64,000 nt of DNA, from assembly GCF_022827545.1 (NCBI RefSeq), contig NZ_CP094671.1, positions 1 through 64,000 of the forward strand, written 5' to 3'. The notes beneath the pieces are model-generated. The model was given only the letters and a program-made list of their open reading frames with translations. It ran no database searches and was not told the DNA's origin. The position numbers and the translations under genes are program-made. Below are positions 51,897 to 62,600 of this stretch, one piece after another. This DNA comes from Hymenobacter tibetensis. Lineage in GTDB: Bacteria; Bacteroidota; Bacteroidia; Cytophagales; Hymenobacteraceae. Within the stretch, counting starts at the first letter, position 1. Each line of letters begins with the position of its first letter.

Positions 51897-53087
51897 ATGA
51901 ACATCAGCCTACAAGCCTACTACCAGCAGTACCGCGACAATCTGCTACTGGATGTCCTACCCTTCTGGCAACGCCATTCGCTGGATCAACAACAGGGTGG
52001 TTTCTTCACTTGCCTCGACCAAACCGGGCGGGTATACGATACCGATAAATTCGTTTGGCTGCAGGCCCGGCAAGTCTGGACCTTCTCGATGCTGTACAAC
52101 CGCCTCGAAGCCCGGCCCGACTGGCTGGCCACGGCGCAACACGGCGCGGATTTTCTGCTCCAGCACGGCCGGTCCCCTGATAAGAGCTGGTATTTCTCGC
52201 TCACGCGCGTGGGTCGGCCGCTGGTAAAGCCGTACAATATCTTCTCGGATTGCTTTGCCACCATGGCCTTCGGGCAATTGTCGGTGGCAACGGGCCGCGA
52301 CGACTACGCCCAGGTAGCTAAAGGCACTTTCGAGCAGATCCTGGCCCGGCGCGACAACCCTAAGGGTCACTGGAATAAGGCCGTAGCTGAAACCCGGCCG
52401 CTGAAAAACTTTGCTTTACCGATGATCCTGTGCAATCTGGCGCTGGAAATCGAGCACCTGCTCGACCGCGACGTGGTAGAGCAAACCATTGAAGCGGGCA
52501 TCCACGAAGTGATGGACGTTTTTTTTGATCCTGATCTAGGGCTGATTCGGGAAAACGTAACTCCCGACGGGCAGTTTTCCGATAGCTTCGAAGGACGACT
52601 GCTCAACCCCGGGCACGCCATTGAGGCCATGTGGTTTATCATGGACCTGGCCACGCGGCGCAACGACCCCGTCCTGCTGGAGAAAGCGGTGCAGTTGACG
52701 CTCAACACTCTGGAATATGCCTGGGACAGCGAGTACGGAGGTATTTTCTATTTCCTGGACGCCAACGGCCACCCCCCCCAACAGTTGGAGTGGGACCAAA
52801 AACTGTGGTGGGTGCACATCGAAACGCTTATCAGCTTGCTGAAAGGCTTCCAGCACACGGGCAACCCAGCGTGCTGGATGTGGTTTGAGCGGCTGCACGC
52901 CTATACGTGGCAGCATTTCCCGGACCCGGCTAATGGTGAGTGGTACGGCTATCTCAACCGCTATGGCCAGGTACTGCTGCCCCTTAAAGGAGGTAAATGG
53001 AAAGGCTGCTTTCACGTGCCGCGCGGCTTGTATCAGTGCCAGCAGATATTGCAAGACCTGCTCGGCAAAGAAATGGAAGTGGGGTAG
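51897..53087 (+). CDS. nanE: AGE-family N-acylglucosamine 2-epimerase (ManNAc to GlcNAc)
   Basis: A protein of about 396 residues with an (alpha/alpha)6 barrel typical of the renin-binding protein/AGE family. The active-site His motifs are visible: [31 protein letters not shown] and [11 protein letters not shown]. In Bacteroides the AGE-type NanE turns ManNAc (from the lyase) directly into GlcNAc, without the phosphorylated step used in E. coli. This fits the lyase and ROK kinase genes here. The ATG at 51897 is preferred; another ATG lies three codons upstream. It is cytoplasmic. Confidence 0.94.
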   Translation: MNISLQAYYQQYRDNLLLDVLPFWQRHSLDQQQGGFFTCLDQTGRVYDTDKFVWLQARQVWTFSMLYNRLEARPDWLATAQHGADFLLQHGRSPDKSWYFSLTRVGRPLVKPYNIFSDCFATMAFGQLSVATGRDDYAQVAKGTFEQILARRDNPKGHWNKAVAETRPLKNFALPMILCNLALEIEHLLDRDVVEQTIEAGIHEVMDVFFDPDLGLIRENVTPDGQFSDSFEGRLLNPGHAIEAMWFIMDLATRRNDPVLLEKAVQLTLNTLEYAWDSEYGGIFYFLDANGHPPQQLEWDQKLWWVHIETLISLLKGFQHTGNPACWMWFERLHAYTWQHFPDPANGEWYGYLNRYGQVLLPLKGGKWKGCFHVPRGLYQCQQILQDLLGKEMEVG

Positions 53088-53230
53088 GGGCCAGCTCCTC
53101 CCTTGTTGTGCCCCACGCACCCTTACTTTGTTTGGTAGGTAAGGGTGCTTTTTCGGGTTCATTGCCAAGTGACGTATATGGGCTTCGCTGTAAGCGCAGC
53201 CAGCCCAGTGCCGTTCCCGTTGCCGACTGA

Positions 53231-54352
53231 TTACCGCGACGACACGCACCGGAAGCCGGTGTTTTCCAGACCGGTATCGGGCGAAGACTTCATTTTAGCG
53301 GATGCGCGGTAGCCTTTGCAGTAGGAAGCGTTACACATGAATGAGCCGCCGCGGGTAATCTTTTTGGGTACGGTCGGTTCTTGCGGATCGTAGCTTTCCG
53401 TTGGCCCCCCCGGGTTTTCCGCTACCGTGCCTGCCAGGGTTTGGTGATAGGTTGGGGTATACCAGTCGTTTACCCACTCCCACACGTTGCCGGCCATGTC
53501 GTAGAGGCCGTAGGCGTTCGGCTGGAAGGAGCGCACGGGGGCTAGGCCAGCAAAACCGTCCTGTTGTAGGTCGTGATCAGGAAAACTGCCCTGCCAGGTG
53601 TTGGCTTTGGGCTTGCCGGTTTCCACATCCTCATCGCCCCAGCTGTACTTTTTGCCGGCCAGGCCGCCCCGGGCTGCGTACTCCCACTCTGCCTCCGTGG
53701 GTAACCGTTTGCTAGCCCAGCGGGCGTAGGCTACGGCATCTTCCCAGGCCACCTGCGTGACGGGGTACCCTTCTTTGCCTTCAATAGTGCTCTGGGGACC
53801 CTGCGGGTGACGCCAGTTGGCGCCGGGGGTCCAGCGCCACCACTGCGAGGCGTCGTTCAACGGGATGGGCTGGCTAGGCTGGCTGAAGGTAAGCGAGGCG
53901 GCCACCAGGAGCTCGTCAGCCGGTTTGGGAGTGCCGGTCGGTAGTTGCTTTTTCAGTTCTTCCCAGTTGGGCTTACGCTCGGCTACTGTTTGATAGCCGG
54001 TTGCCTGCACAAAGGCCGCAAACTGGGCGTTGGTTACCTCGGTTGCATCGATCCAGAAGCCCGCTAGTTGCACCGAATGAGCTGGGTACTCATCGGGCCG
54101 CCCTTCTCTATCAGTGGCACCCATCTGAAAGCGGCCACCTTTCACCCACACCATCCCCTGGTGGGAAGGGGCCTGAACCGCAATGTACGGACTGTCGACC
54201 GGGGTACTGGCCACCGGGGCAAAGCGTTGCGGCAGGTTGCTGTGGCAGGAGGTTTGCAATTCAATAGCCGGCCCGGTGGCCGTTGAGGGCTCTTGGTGGC
54301 GGCAGGCGGCAAACGGCAACAGGAAAAGCAAGTAGGGAGGCTTTGAGATCAT
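53231..54352 (-). CDS. Formylglycine-generating enzyme (SUMF1-like) lipoprotein
   Basis: The 373-residue protein begins with a lipoprotein signal (LLFLLPFAACRH), so it acts outside the cytoplasm. The FGE-sulfatase fold is clear (WVKGGRFQMGATDREGRPDE, LPTEAEWEYAARGGL, YDMAGNVWEWVNDWY). Near the C-terminus RGGSFMCNASYCKGYR carries both catalytic Cys residues (340 and 345), which are missing in the many non-enzymatic homologues. It should convert the Cys of the neighbouring sulfatase to formylglycine. The sulfatase gene lies 247 bp upstream on the same strand. Confidence 0.92.
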   Translation of the reverse strand: MISKPPYLLFLLPFAACRHQEPSTATGPAIELQTSCHSNLPQRFAPVASTPVDSPYIAVQAPSHQGMVWVKGGRFQMGATDREGRPDEYPAHSVQLAGFWIDATEVTNAQFAAFVQATGYQTVAERKPNWEELKKQLPTGTPKPADELLVAASLTFSQPSQPIPLNDASQWWRWTPGANWRHPQGPQSTIEGKEGYPVTQVAWEDAVAYARWASKRLPTEAEWEYAARGGLAGKKYSWGDEDVETGKPKANTWQGSFPDHDLQQDGFAGLAPVRSFQPNAYGLYDMAGNVWEWVNDWYTPTYHQTLAGTVAENPGGPTESYDPQEPTVPKKITRGGSFMCNASYCKGYRASAKMKSSPDTGLENTGFRCVSSR

Positions 54353-54599
54353 GGCAGCGTGAGCTGATTCAGTGACTAGTTGTACTCGTATGTAGGAACT
54401 AAGCAGGCAAATCCGGCGAACGAGTGTTGGTAGTTGTTTTGCGCCAAGCAGCTCGTTGAATGGCCAGGGTACACCACTTGAAATCTGGAACGCTAGCTCC
54501 GATTATGGCTGCAACCTGCCTGTGCTGGATTTGCCCTGCTCCATTGTCCGCCGACAGCAGGTAATTACCCCTGCCGGGGAAGAAAAAAGCTTGGAGGCT
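54353..54599. other. Gap between the sulfatase and FGE genes
   Basis: I see no gene. The two genes may still share a transcript. Confidence 0.4.
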
Positions 54600-56693
54600 T
54601 CACGGTTGGCCAGTTGTCATTACAGGTGCCAGCGGGCGCCAGATAGATTCACCGGCTTTTCTCCATTGCAGCGTCAAATAAGACGCCCTTTTTTTGCTGC
54701 CGAGGTAGGCAATGCGAAGGGGGTGCAGACCCGCTTGCAGGGGTGCCCGTTGCGTTAGCTGGGTGCCGGCAACATAGCTGAAGTCCGCGTCCAGCAAGGC
54801 GGCTTCGTGCAGCCGCACAAAGGCGTTGCCCGTCGTCGTCAAGGAAAACTCGTACACCCCGTCGGCGGGTACGGGCAGGTAGCCGGTGTAATAGACCATG
54901 CCCTGCTTGTGGCGCAACTCTTTGCCGCCCACCACTTTGGTGGTGCCGTAGGCGCTAGCCGGTTGCTGGCTTTCTGCTGCAACCCACGGAAAATCACCTT
55001 GCACGTATTTCCAGGAAAATCCTGGGGAAGCTGTGGCTGGTGCGGGCACGGCCGAAATCAGCGCGTCGTCGTAGGGGCGCTTGGCCGTGGGGTTGGCGTG
55101 GCGTACCTGCAGTGCTTTAACTTTGAATTGCTGCTGCAGGTGCTCGTATCCGGGTTGCCGGGCCAGGTTGATGCGTTGCGCTGGATCTTTGACCACATCA
55201 TATAGTTCGAAGTCATCACTGGCCGCAGCTACCTGGTAGCGTACCCCTACCAAGTCACCAAGGCGGAGTAGCTGCATCTGCTCACGCTTGCGCCCGCGCC
55301 GGTTCAACTCCACTTTTTGGTAGTCCGGGGTCTTGCCTTCCTCGAAATACTCCACGTACACCAAGCTGGCCGGCTGCTGGCCCTGACCGGTGAGCGAGGG
55401 CAGCAGGGACACCCCGTCGGTGCGCGCGGGAGCGGGCACCCGCGCAACATCAGCCAGCGTAGGTAGCCAGTCGGAAAAGATGCTGGGGGTTGTCACCACC
55501 CGCCCCGTAGGGATGCGGCTGGGCCAGCTAACCAGCGTCGGCATCCGCAGGCCGCCCTCCCAGCAGTCGCGCTTGATGCCATCAAATGGCCCGAAGCTAT
55601 CGAAGAAGGTGGGCATATTAGGCACGTACTGGGCCGGCAGGTAGGATTCCAGGGACGGGCCGTTGTCGGAAGTGAACACCACCAGCGTGTTCTCGTCTAG
55701 CTGCAGGTCTTTCAGCAGTTGGAGCAAGTCACCGACCCCGTCGTCGATGCGCCGTACGGCGGTGGCGTAGCGCTTGTAGGTAGCGGGCCAGGCAGTTTCG
55801 GTGGTAGCGGGATTACGGTCATCGTCGTAGGTGGCATTGCGGTAGTCGGGGTGTACGTAGGAGTCCACCTGGCCGGAAGCGGTGGTAATCAGGTGGCCCG
55901 GCGTCCCTACCCATTGCAAGCCCCCACGCAGGCCCTGGCCTTTGGGGTACTCTTGGGTCGGCAGTTCCAGCACCGCGTGGGGGGCATCGTAAGCCAGATA
56001 CATAAAGAAAGGCTTGGCTGCATCGGCTCCCTGCACGTGGTTGGTGATATACTTTTTAGCCTTGGCGGTCCACAGGTCGGTGGTGTAGCACTTGCTTAGG
56101 GTGGCAGCTACATTTTCGTAGCCGTCCCACACCTGCTTCGGCCCACCATACACCCCTTCCACTGGGTAATGTTCGTGGCCGTCCCGGTGGCGCATGTAGC
56201 CGAAAAAGGCATCGAAACCGCGCTTAAGGGGGTGCGCTGGCCAGTGGGGTCCAACCTCATCCACGCCCTGCAGCCCCCACTTGCCAATCGCGACCGTGGA
56301 GTAGCCAGCAGCCTGCAGCACCGTACCCAGGGTATGGTTGTTTTCCAAGGCCTTATCAAACTGATTGTTGCGCACGTGGGCATTGCCTTGGTGCGTACCC
56401 GTCAACAGTGAAGCTCGGGAAGGGGCGCACACGGGTGCGTTGGCATACTGTTGCGTTAATTGTGCCCCGCTGGCGGCCATCCGGTCGAGGTGGGGCGTGT
56501 AGTGCCAGGGCTCCCTACGGTCGGCAAGTTGTTGCCGCTGGTTCTGAAAAAACACGCCTAAGTCGCCGTAGCCCAAATCGTCCGTTAGAATAAAGATAAT
56601 GTTAGGCTGCTGAAGTTGGGAAGCCCGGGTCTGCGAGAGGGCTGGCAACGCGGAAAAGAGCAGTAGCGTCAGAAAAGAGAAGAAGCGTTTCAT
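54600..56693 (-). CDS. Secreted Cys-type sulfatase with a C-terminal PA14-like domain
   Basis: The product has 697 residues from the ATG at 56693. A signal peptide (FFSFLTLLLFSALPALS) is followed by the sulfatase domain with the metal pair in FILTDDLGYGDLG (D38, D39) and the formylglycine motif CAPSR (89-93). The CxPxR motif makes it depend on an FGE, encoded next door. After about residue 560 a beta-rich PA14/CBM-like domain follows (TGYLPVPADGVYEFSLTTTG, LRIAYLGSKKRASYLTLQW). It removes sulfate from glycans; the gene context suggests sulfated GlcNAc or GalNAc, as on mucins, but the exact bond is not readable. Confidence 0.94.
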   Translation of the reverse strand: MKRFFSFLTLLLFSALPALSQTRASQLQQPNIIFILTDDLGYGDLGVFFQNQRQQLADRREPWHYTPHLDRMAASGAQLTQQYANAPVCAPSRASLLTGTHQGNAHVRNNQFDKALENNHTLGTVLQAAGYSTVAIGKWGLQGVDEVGPHWPAHPLKRGFDAFFGYMRHRDGHEHYPVEGVYGGPKQVWDGYENVAATLSKCYTTDLWTAKAKKYITNHVQGADAAKPFFMYLAYDAPHAVLELPTQEYPKGQGLRGGLQWVGTPGHLITTASGQVDSYVHPDYRNATYDDDRNPATTETAWPATYKRYATAVRRIDDGVGDLLQLLKDLQLDENTLVVFTSDNGPSLESYLPAQYVPNMPTFFDSFGPFDGIKRDCWEGGLRMPTLVSWPSRIPTGRVVTTPSIFSDWLPTLADVARVPAPARTDGVSLLPSLTGQGQQPASLVYVEYFEEGKTPDYQKVELNRRGRKREQMQLLRLGDLVGVRYQVAAASDDFELYDVVKDPAQRINLARQPGYEHLQQQFKVKALQVRHANPTAKRPYDDALISAVPAPATASPGFSWKYVQGDFPWVAAESQQPASAYGTTKVVGGKELRHKQGMVYYTGYLPVPADGVYEFSLTTTGNAFVRLHEAALLDADFSYVAGTQLTQRAPLQAGLHPLRIAYLGSKKRASYLTLQWRKAGESIWRPLAPVMTTGQP

Positions 56694-57639
56694 GCTGTTC
56701 AGATAACGGATAGTGACAAGGCGAACCCTTGTTTCACAACCGTTGGAAAGTGGCCGTGGTAAAGAATTCTGTGGGGGAAAAGTCGCGAAGCAGCCTTGGG
56801 TGCCTAGTACGCGGCCGTGCATTCGTGATGCAGCCCGTAGGCAATGAGAAGAGAGGGGAGCAAGAACCTTGTCGGCACGCTGTATGTACAGCGGCACTCT
56901 TACGCCGTTGTATATTTTCTCTTGAAGCTACTGTTGCGCAGTACCCAGGTGGGCAGCGAAGTGAAGTCTAATCCTCTATTGGTCCGGGGCCGGCGGTGTT
57001 ACTGCTTGGTCCGGGGCACTACTACGACTAGGCCCTATTATGTCCGCGAACGGCCAGCAAACTAGGTGGGCAGAAAAAGTACCCTTACGCGTCCCGTGCT
57101 GGAATTCAGCTGTTGTACCAGCTAGTTTGCGGCAGCAAGTATACTAAAACGTGCTGTACCTTCTTGCGTGTCCGGCCAACAAATAAAGTGAATAGTGAAA
57201 GCTACCTATGCGCTTGATGTGGCAGGCATGCAGAAGAACTGAGTTAACGAAGCGGATTAGGCTTACAGCCCTGCGTTAAAGAAATAAAATAGTGAGAATT
57301 GCTCAACGCTCCCTGTTTGCCGTATTTCTATTGGGATCATAACGCGGGATGAACACTGTTCTGCTTAGTTGTGGAAGCAAGCAAGATGCTGGAACATAGA
57401 AAGCACAGAACACTCAGCCAGAGAATAATCGAAAAGATGACATTGAAAAAGTTATAGTTTGTAGGGCATTCAAATATAATTATTCGTTATTAAGCGGCAT
57501 TTAATGATATTTCAACAAGAAAAATCACTACGCGGCGCCTTTTTCTTTTGTAAAAAATTTAAAAAGTCTCGCGTTTATTTTAAAAACTATACTAATATTG
57601 AATCACCAAATGGGAGCAACAGCTTAAAAGCATCACTCG
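56694..57639. other. Long gap between divergent sulfatase and ROK regulator genes
   Basis: About 950 bp without a gene I can support. The left half is GC-rich with short, non-protein-like frames; the right half (57400-57640) is AT-rich and should hold the promoter of the ROK gene. TTGGTCCGGGGC appears twice near 56977-57019 in nearly the same form, with unknown meaning. Confidence 0.4.
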
Positions 57640-58845
57640 ATGGATGTGCTTATCAAACAGGGTTTTTACAAGAGAAGTGTTATAAAGCACCTGTACTTTG
57701 CTGGTGAGCTCTCCTGCGCGGAATTAAGTACTAGTCTGGGCAAAAGTCTGCCGATCATCAACCGCCTCATAACCGAGCTGATCAGTGAGGGAACCGTAAT
57801 CGAACACGGGTATGCTCTTTCCACTGGCGGGAGAAGGCCGCTGATGTATTCGCTGAAACCTGACCTGCAGTATATCGTTGCGGTGGGCATGGACCAGCTC
57901 ATCACGCGGATCGTGCTGTTGGACATGCGAAACAACCCCGTGGGGGAAATCGAACGTCTGGAGCTACGGTTGGCCTACAATGCTGATGCGCTTCAGCAGC
58001 TGACTTCTCATCTAGCCGCCTTTATAACTAAATCGGGCATCCCGAAAGAGAAGATTGTTGGTATCGGGGTAGGGATGCCGGGCTTTGTGGACGTAACGAA
58101 AGGAGTTAATCACTCTTACTTGAAAACTGACAATAGCATTGTGAGTTACATCGAGGAAGAGCTAGGCATACCGGTTCTGATCGACAACGACTCGAGTTTG
58201 GTAGCCCTGGCCGAGTTAAAGATGGGCGCCGCTCGCGACAAACAGAACGTGATGGTTCTAAACATCAGCTGGGGCACTGGCTTGGGCATGATCATGAATG
58301 GCGAGCTGTTCAGAGGCCACAATGGCTTTGCCGGGGAGTTCAGTCACATACCGTTGTTTGTGAACAACAAATTGTGCTACTGCGGCAAAACTGGCTGCTT
58401 GGAGACCGAAGCGTCCTTGTTGATTATTGCCGAGAAGGCTATAAAAGCGCTGAAGCAAGGAAAAAACTCGGCTTTACAAGGTTTGGACTTAAGCCATGTC
58501 GATCAGGTTGCCAATATCATTATGACAGCTGCTCAAAAGGGAGACAATTTTGCCATCGAATTGATTGCGGAATCGGCTTACAACATAGGCCGGGGAGTGT
58601 CCATCCTGATTCACCTTTTCAACCCGGAGCTGATTGTGCTGAGCGGCCGAGGTGCTGCCGTTGGTAAGCTGTGGTTAGCCCCTATTCAACAGGCTATCAA
58701 TACGCACTGTATCCCGAAAATTGCCGAGAACACCGAGATTTCCATATCTACTTTAGGCTACGAGGCCGAAATACTGGGGGCTGCTGCCCTGGTAATGGAG
58801 CATTACGAAACCTTGCTGCCCGCATCCCAAAAAGTGCTGGCTTGA
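57640..58845 (+). CDS. ROK-family transcriptional regulator, second copy
   Basis: The 401-residue protein has an N-terminal winged helix (SVIKHLYFAGELSCAELSTS, then LPIINRLITELISEG) and a ROK domain with IGVGMPGFVD, LNISWGTGLGMIMNG and the full zinc motif CYCGKTGCLETEAS. It has the same design as the regulator at 29225, with related but clearly different sequence. It lies upstream of the second SusC/SusD pair and probably controls it, perhaps together with the divergent sulfatase. The ligand is unknown. Confidence 0.9.
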   Translation: MDVLIKQGFYKRSVIKHLYFAGELSCAELSTSLGKSLPIINRLITELISEGTVIEHGYALSTGGRRPLMYSLKPDLQYIVAVGMDQLITRIVLLDMRNNPVGEIERLELRLAYNADALQQLTSHLAAFITKSGIPKEKIVGIGVGMPGFVDVTKGVNHSYLKTDNSIVSYIEEELGIPVLIDNDSSLVALAELKMGAARDKQNVMVLNISWGTGLGMIMNGELFRGHNGFAGEFSHIPLFVNNKLCYCGKTGCLETEASLLIIAEKAIKALKQGKNSALQGLDLSHVDQVANIIMTAAQKGDNFAIELIAESAYNIGRGVSILIHLFNPELIVLSGRGAAVGKLWLAPIQQAINTHCIPKIAENTEISISTLGYEAEILGAAALVMEHYETLLPASQKVLA

Positions 58846-59651
58846 GTGGTTGTCGCGTAGCCTTGCTACATAATATACGTTGACCTGAGTACCACCACAA
58901 TTCCCACTTCTTTCATTTACTATGAGCAACCTAGTTACCAGCGGGGGCCTGACGAGTACGCGGCTGCGTATTTCGTAAGTACCGCCTTTGCCCTTAGTGG
59001 CCTCCTATTTTTCCGGTAAGGCAACAGACGGGAGTGGCGCTCCGCCTGCCTTTTTATTCGTTCAGGTGAACGTAGTCCCAGCGGCAGGATAACTGCCGGC
59101 GAAGGCGTGCGTTCAGCGTAAGCCTGCAAAACAACGAAACGGTACTGGTTTTCCGCTTTACCAATTGGAAAACCGCAGAAGTGAACTCGGCGAAAGCAGT
59201 ACGAGCAGCGAGGGGGCAGGGCAGCAGCGCCGGTTCTCTCGCTCCAGTGCCGCTACCCCACTTGTAACTTAGGTTGGGCTCCCCGCCAAATCCTGTACTC
59301 ACCAAGTAATACACCTGTTTCTGCCCTCCGCGCTGACCGCATTTGTCGTCGTACCGGCACCGCTTGCTCTTTTCTCAACGCTCCCCGGAGCGGCTACCCT
59401 GGTTTGCCACTGCCGGCTGGTAGCTACCACTATATCCTACATGCCCCCTCGGAAGCGCTCAAGCCTGAGTTGCTACCGCACAGCGCCGCGCGTGCTTTGC
59501 TAGGAAAACCCCGCCTGATGGCAACCCGCTGACCTAGCCTGTATTGCGGCCCACCCTGTCGGCATTGGTCCCGGCGTTCAGTTCGGGCCTGCTTGCTTCG
59601 CTTACCAGAACCGTCTCTTCACACTCACCAAAATTCAATCCCACTTATTGT
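58846..59651. other. Long gap before the second SusC gene
   Basis: About 800 bp without a supported gene. A palindrome CGTTCAGGTGAACG lies at 59059-59072. A plus-strand segment near 59100-59220 reads protein-like (SLQNNETVLVFRFTNWKT) but has no start and ends quickly; it may be a remnant. The promoter for SusC/SusD must be in the right part. Confidence 0.4.
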
Positions 59652-62600
59652 ATGGAATTCTACACTTTTAGCTCAGGTGGGCGCGGCGGCGCAGAGAGCA
59701 GCAGGGTCTTGCAGGCGCTGGCCCTATCTGGCATCTTCCTGCTCGCTGCTTCGCCCGAGGTGAGCGCCGCTGCCGACCGGAAGGGCACTCGACCGGGAAG
59801 TGCTACCGCGCTGAAAAGGCTGTTGCTGGCAAAAAAGCTCGCCCCAATTACCGTGACGGGTAAGGTAGTGGACGAGAAAGGCAATTCCCTGCCCGGTGCT
59901 ACTGTACGGGTGAAGGACTCCAACCAGGGTACGGCCACTGATGGCAATGGCGCCTTTGTTTTGCCGAACGTGGCTGACGATGCGGTGCTGATCGTCAACT
60001 TTGTGGGGTATAAGGTGAAGGAGGTGAAAGCCACCGCGACACTAGGCACCATTCAACTGGAAACGATCAGCTCAGACCTGGACGAAGTAGTAGTGGTAGC
60101 TTACGGCACGCAGAAAAAGGCGAACCTGACAGGGGCTGTTTCCACCATCGATGCCAAGGTGCTGGAATCGCGGCCGGTGCAAAACGTGGGGCAGGCGTTG
60201 CAGGGTGCTATTCCTGGCTTGAACCTGCAGAGCGCCGGACTAGGTGGCGAGTTAAATCAGCCGCTGAGCTTTAACATTCGCGGAGCGGGTACCATTGGCA
60301 CGGGCTCAACTGGCCAGGCATTGGTGCTCATTGATGGCATGGAAGGCAACCTGAACGCCATCAACCCGCAGGACATCGAGACGATTACGGTGCTGAAAGA
60401 CGCCGCGGCCTCCGCCGTGTACGGCTCACGCGCCCCGTTCGGGGTCGTGCTGATTACCACCAAGAGTGGGAAAGCCGGCAAAACCACGGTTAACTATAAC
60501 AACAACTTCCGCATCAGTCGGCCCATGGGCCTGCCGAACATGCTGGACTCGTACACCTTTGCTAGGTACTTTAACGAGGCTTCCATAAACGATGGCCAGC
60601 AGGCTCAGTTCTCGGATGAGGTGCTGGACCGCATCCAAAAGTACCAGCGGGGTGAGATTGACTACTCCACCGTTCCCAACGCTACCGGTGACCGGTATCA
60701 GTACTACACCGGCTCCAACGGCAACACCGACTGGTTTAAGGAGCAGTACCGGGACGATGCCTTCTCCCAGAACCACAACATCAGCGTAAATGGCGGCACC
60801 GAGAAAAACCAGTTCTACGCCTCTGGGGAATACCTCGACCAAGGCGGGCTGCTGCGCCACTCGCGCGATGGGTTCAAGCGGTATTCACTCAACGGCAAGC
60901 TGAACAGCACCATCAGTAAGTTTGCCCGCTTCACGTACGGCACTCGCTACGTGCGGGAAGACTACACGCAGGCCACGCACCAGAACCGACTGTTCTATCA
61001 CAACGTTGCCCGCCGCTGGCCCACGGTGCCGGTGTTCGACCCGAACGGCCGCTGGACTGAAGCCGCCGAGGTGGCGCAGTTGGAAGAGGGCGGCCGTGTA
61101 GTCAACCAAACCGACTACCTCTACCAGCAGGGCCAACTGACGCTGACGCCGCTTCCGAACTGGAACATCATTGCCAACGGCAACTTCCGGATAACCAACA
61201 TCAACAACCACTCGGATGTGCTGCCCGTCTACGCCTACGGTGTGACGGGTGTGGCCTATCCACTTGCAGTGAGCGACTTCTCGGCCGGTTTCAGCCGGGC
61301 GTACGAGTTCAACCGCAAGGAGAACTACTTCTCCACGAACATCTATTCTGATTATACCTTCAACCTAAACGAGAACCACCAGCTCAAGGTGCTAGGGGGC
61401 TTTAACTCGGAGCTAACCAAATACCGCACGCTAGGTGCCTCCCGTAGCGGCCTGATTAGCCCCTCACTGCCTACTCTCAACACGGCCACCAGCAACAGCC
61501 GCGCCGAAGAAGGGCAGTACCAGCACTGGTCCGTCGCGGGCTTCTTTACGCGAGTAAACTACAACTTCAAAGAGCGCTACCTGCTGGAGTTGAATGCCCG
61601 TTACGACGGCAGCTCCCGCTTTGTGCGCAACGAGCGCTGGAACGTGTTCCCGGCGGTATCAGTGGGCTGGAACGTGGCGCAGGAAAATTTCTGGAAATGG
61701 GGCGATGCCGTGCAGACGCTAAAATTCAGAGGCTCCTATGGCGAGTTGGGCAACCAGAACACAACCGACTTTTATCCTTTCTACCCCAGAATACCCGTTG
61801 GCGTGAACAACGGCTCATGGCTACTCAACGGACAGCAGCCTAACTCAGCTTCTGCACCTGGCCTAGTAAGCTCTTTGCTGACCTGGGAGCGAGTAACGGA
61901 CATGAACGTCGGCCTGGATTTGGCCATGCTGAAAAACCGCTTCACGCTGAATTTCGATTACTTCAAGCGCAAGACGTACGACATGGTAGGCCCGGCGCCA
62001 GAGCTTCCGGCCACCCTGGGTACCTCAGTACCACGAATCAACAACGCCGACCTGGAGTCGTATGGCTTCGACCTGGAGGCCGGCTGGCGGGACCAAATCA
62101 AAGGGTTCCAGTACGGTGTGCGCGCTGTTCTGTCTGATGTTCAGCAGCAGGTCACCAAATACGCGAACCCAACTGGCAACATCAACACCTTCTTCGAGGG
62201 CCAAATAATCGGCGATATCTGGGGTTACACGACAGTCGGTATCGCCAAAACGCAGGAAGAAATGGACGCGCATCTAGAGCAGGTCAACCAGAATGTGGTG
62301 GGCAACCGGTGGGTAGCCGGGGACATTATGTATGCTGATCTGAACGGCGACGGCAAGATTGATGCTGGTACCGGCGTGCTGGGCAATACCGGCGACCGGA
62401 AGGTTATCGGCAACACTAACCCGCGCTACCGCTACAGCCTGGACCTGACTGCCAGCTGGAAAGGGTTCGATGCACGTCTGTTCTTGCAAGGCGTAGGTAA
62501 GCGCGACTATATGCCCAACGGTCCTTACTTCTGGGGCGCCAGCGGGGGCCTGTACCAGTCGGCCGGTTTTAAGGAGCACCTAGACTTTTTCCGCGACGAA

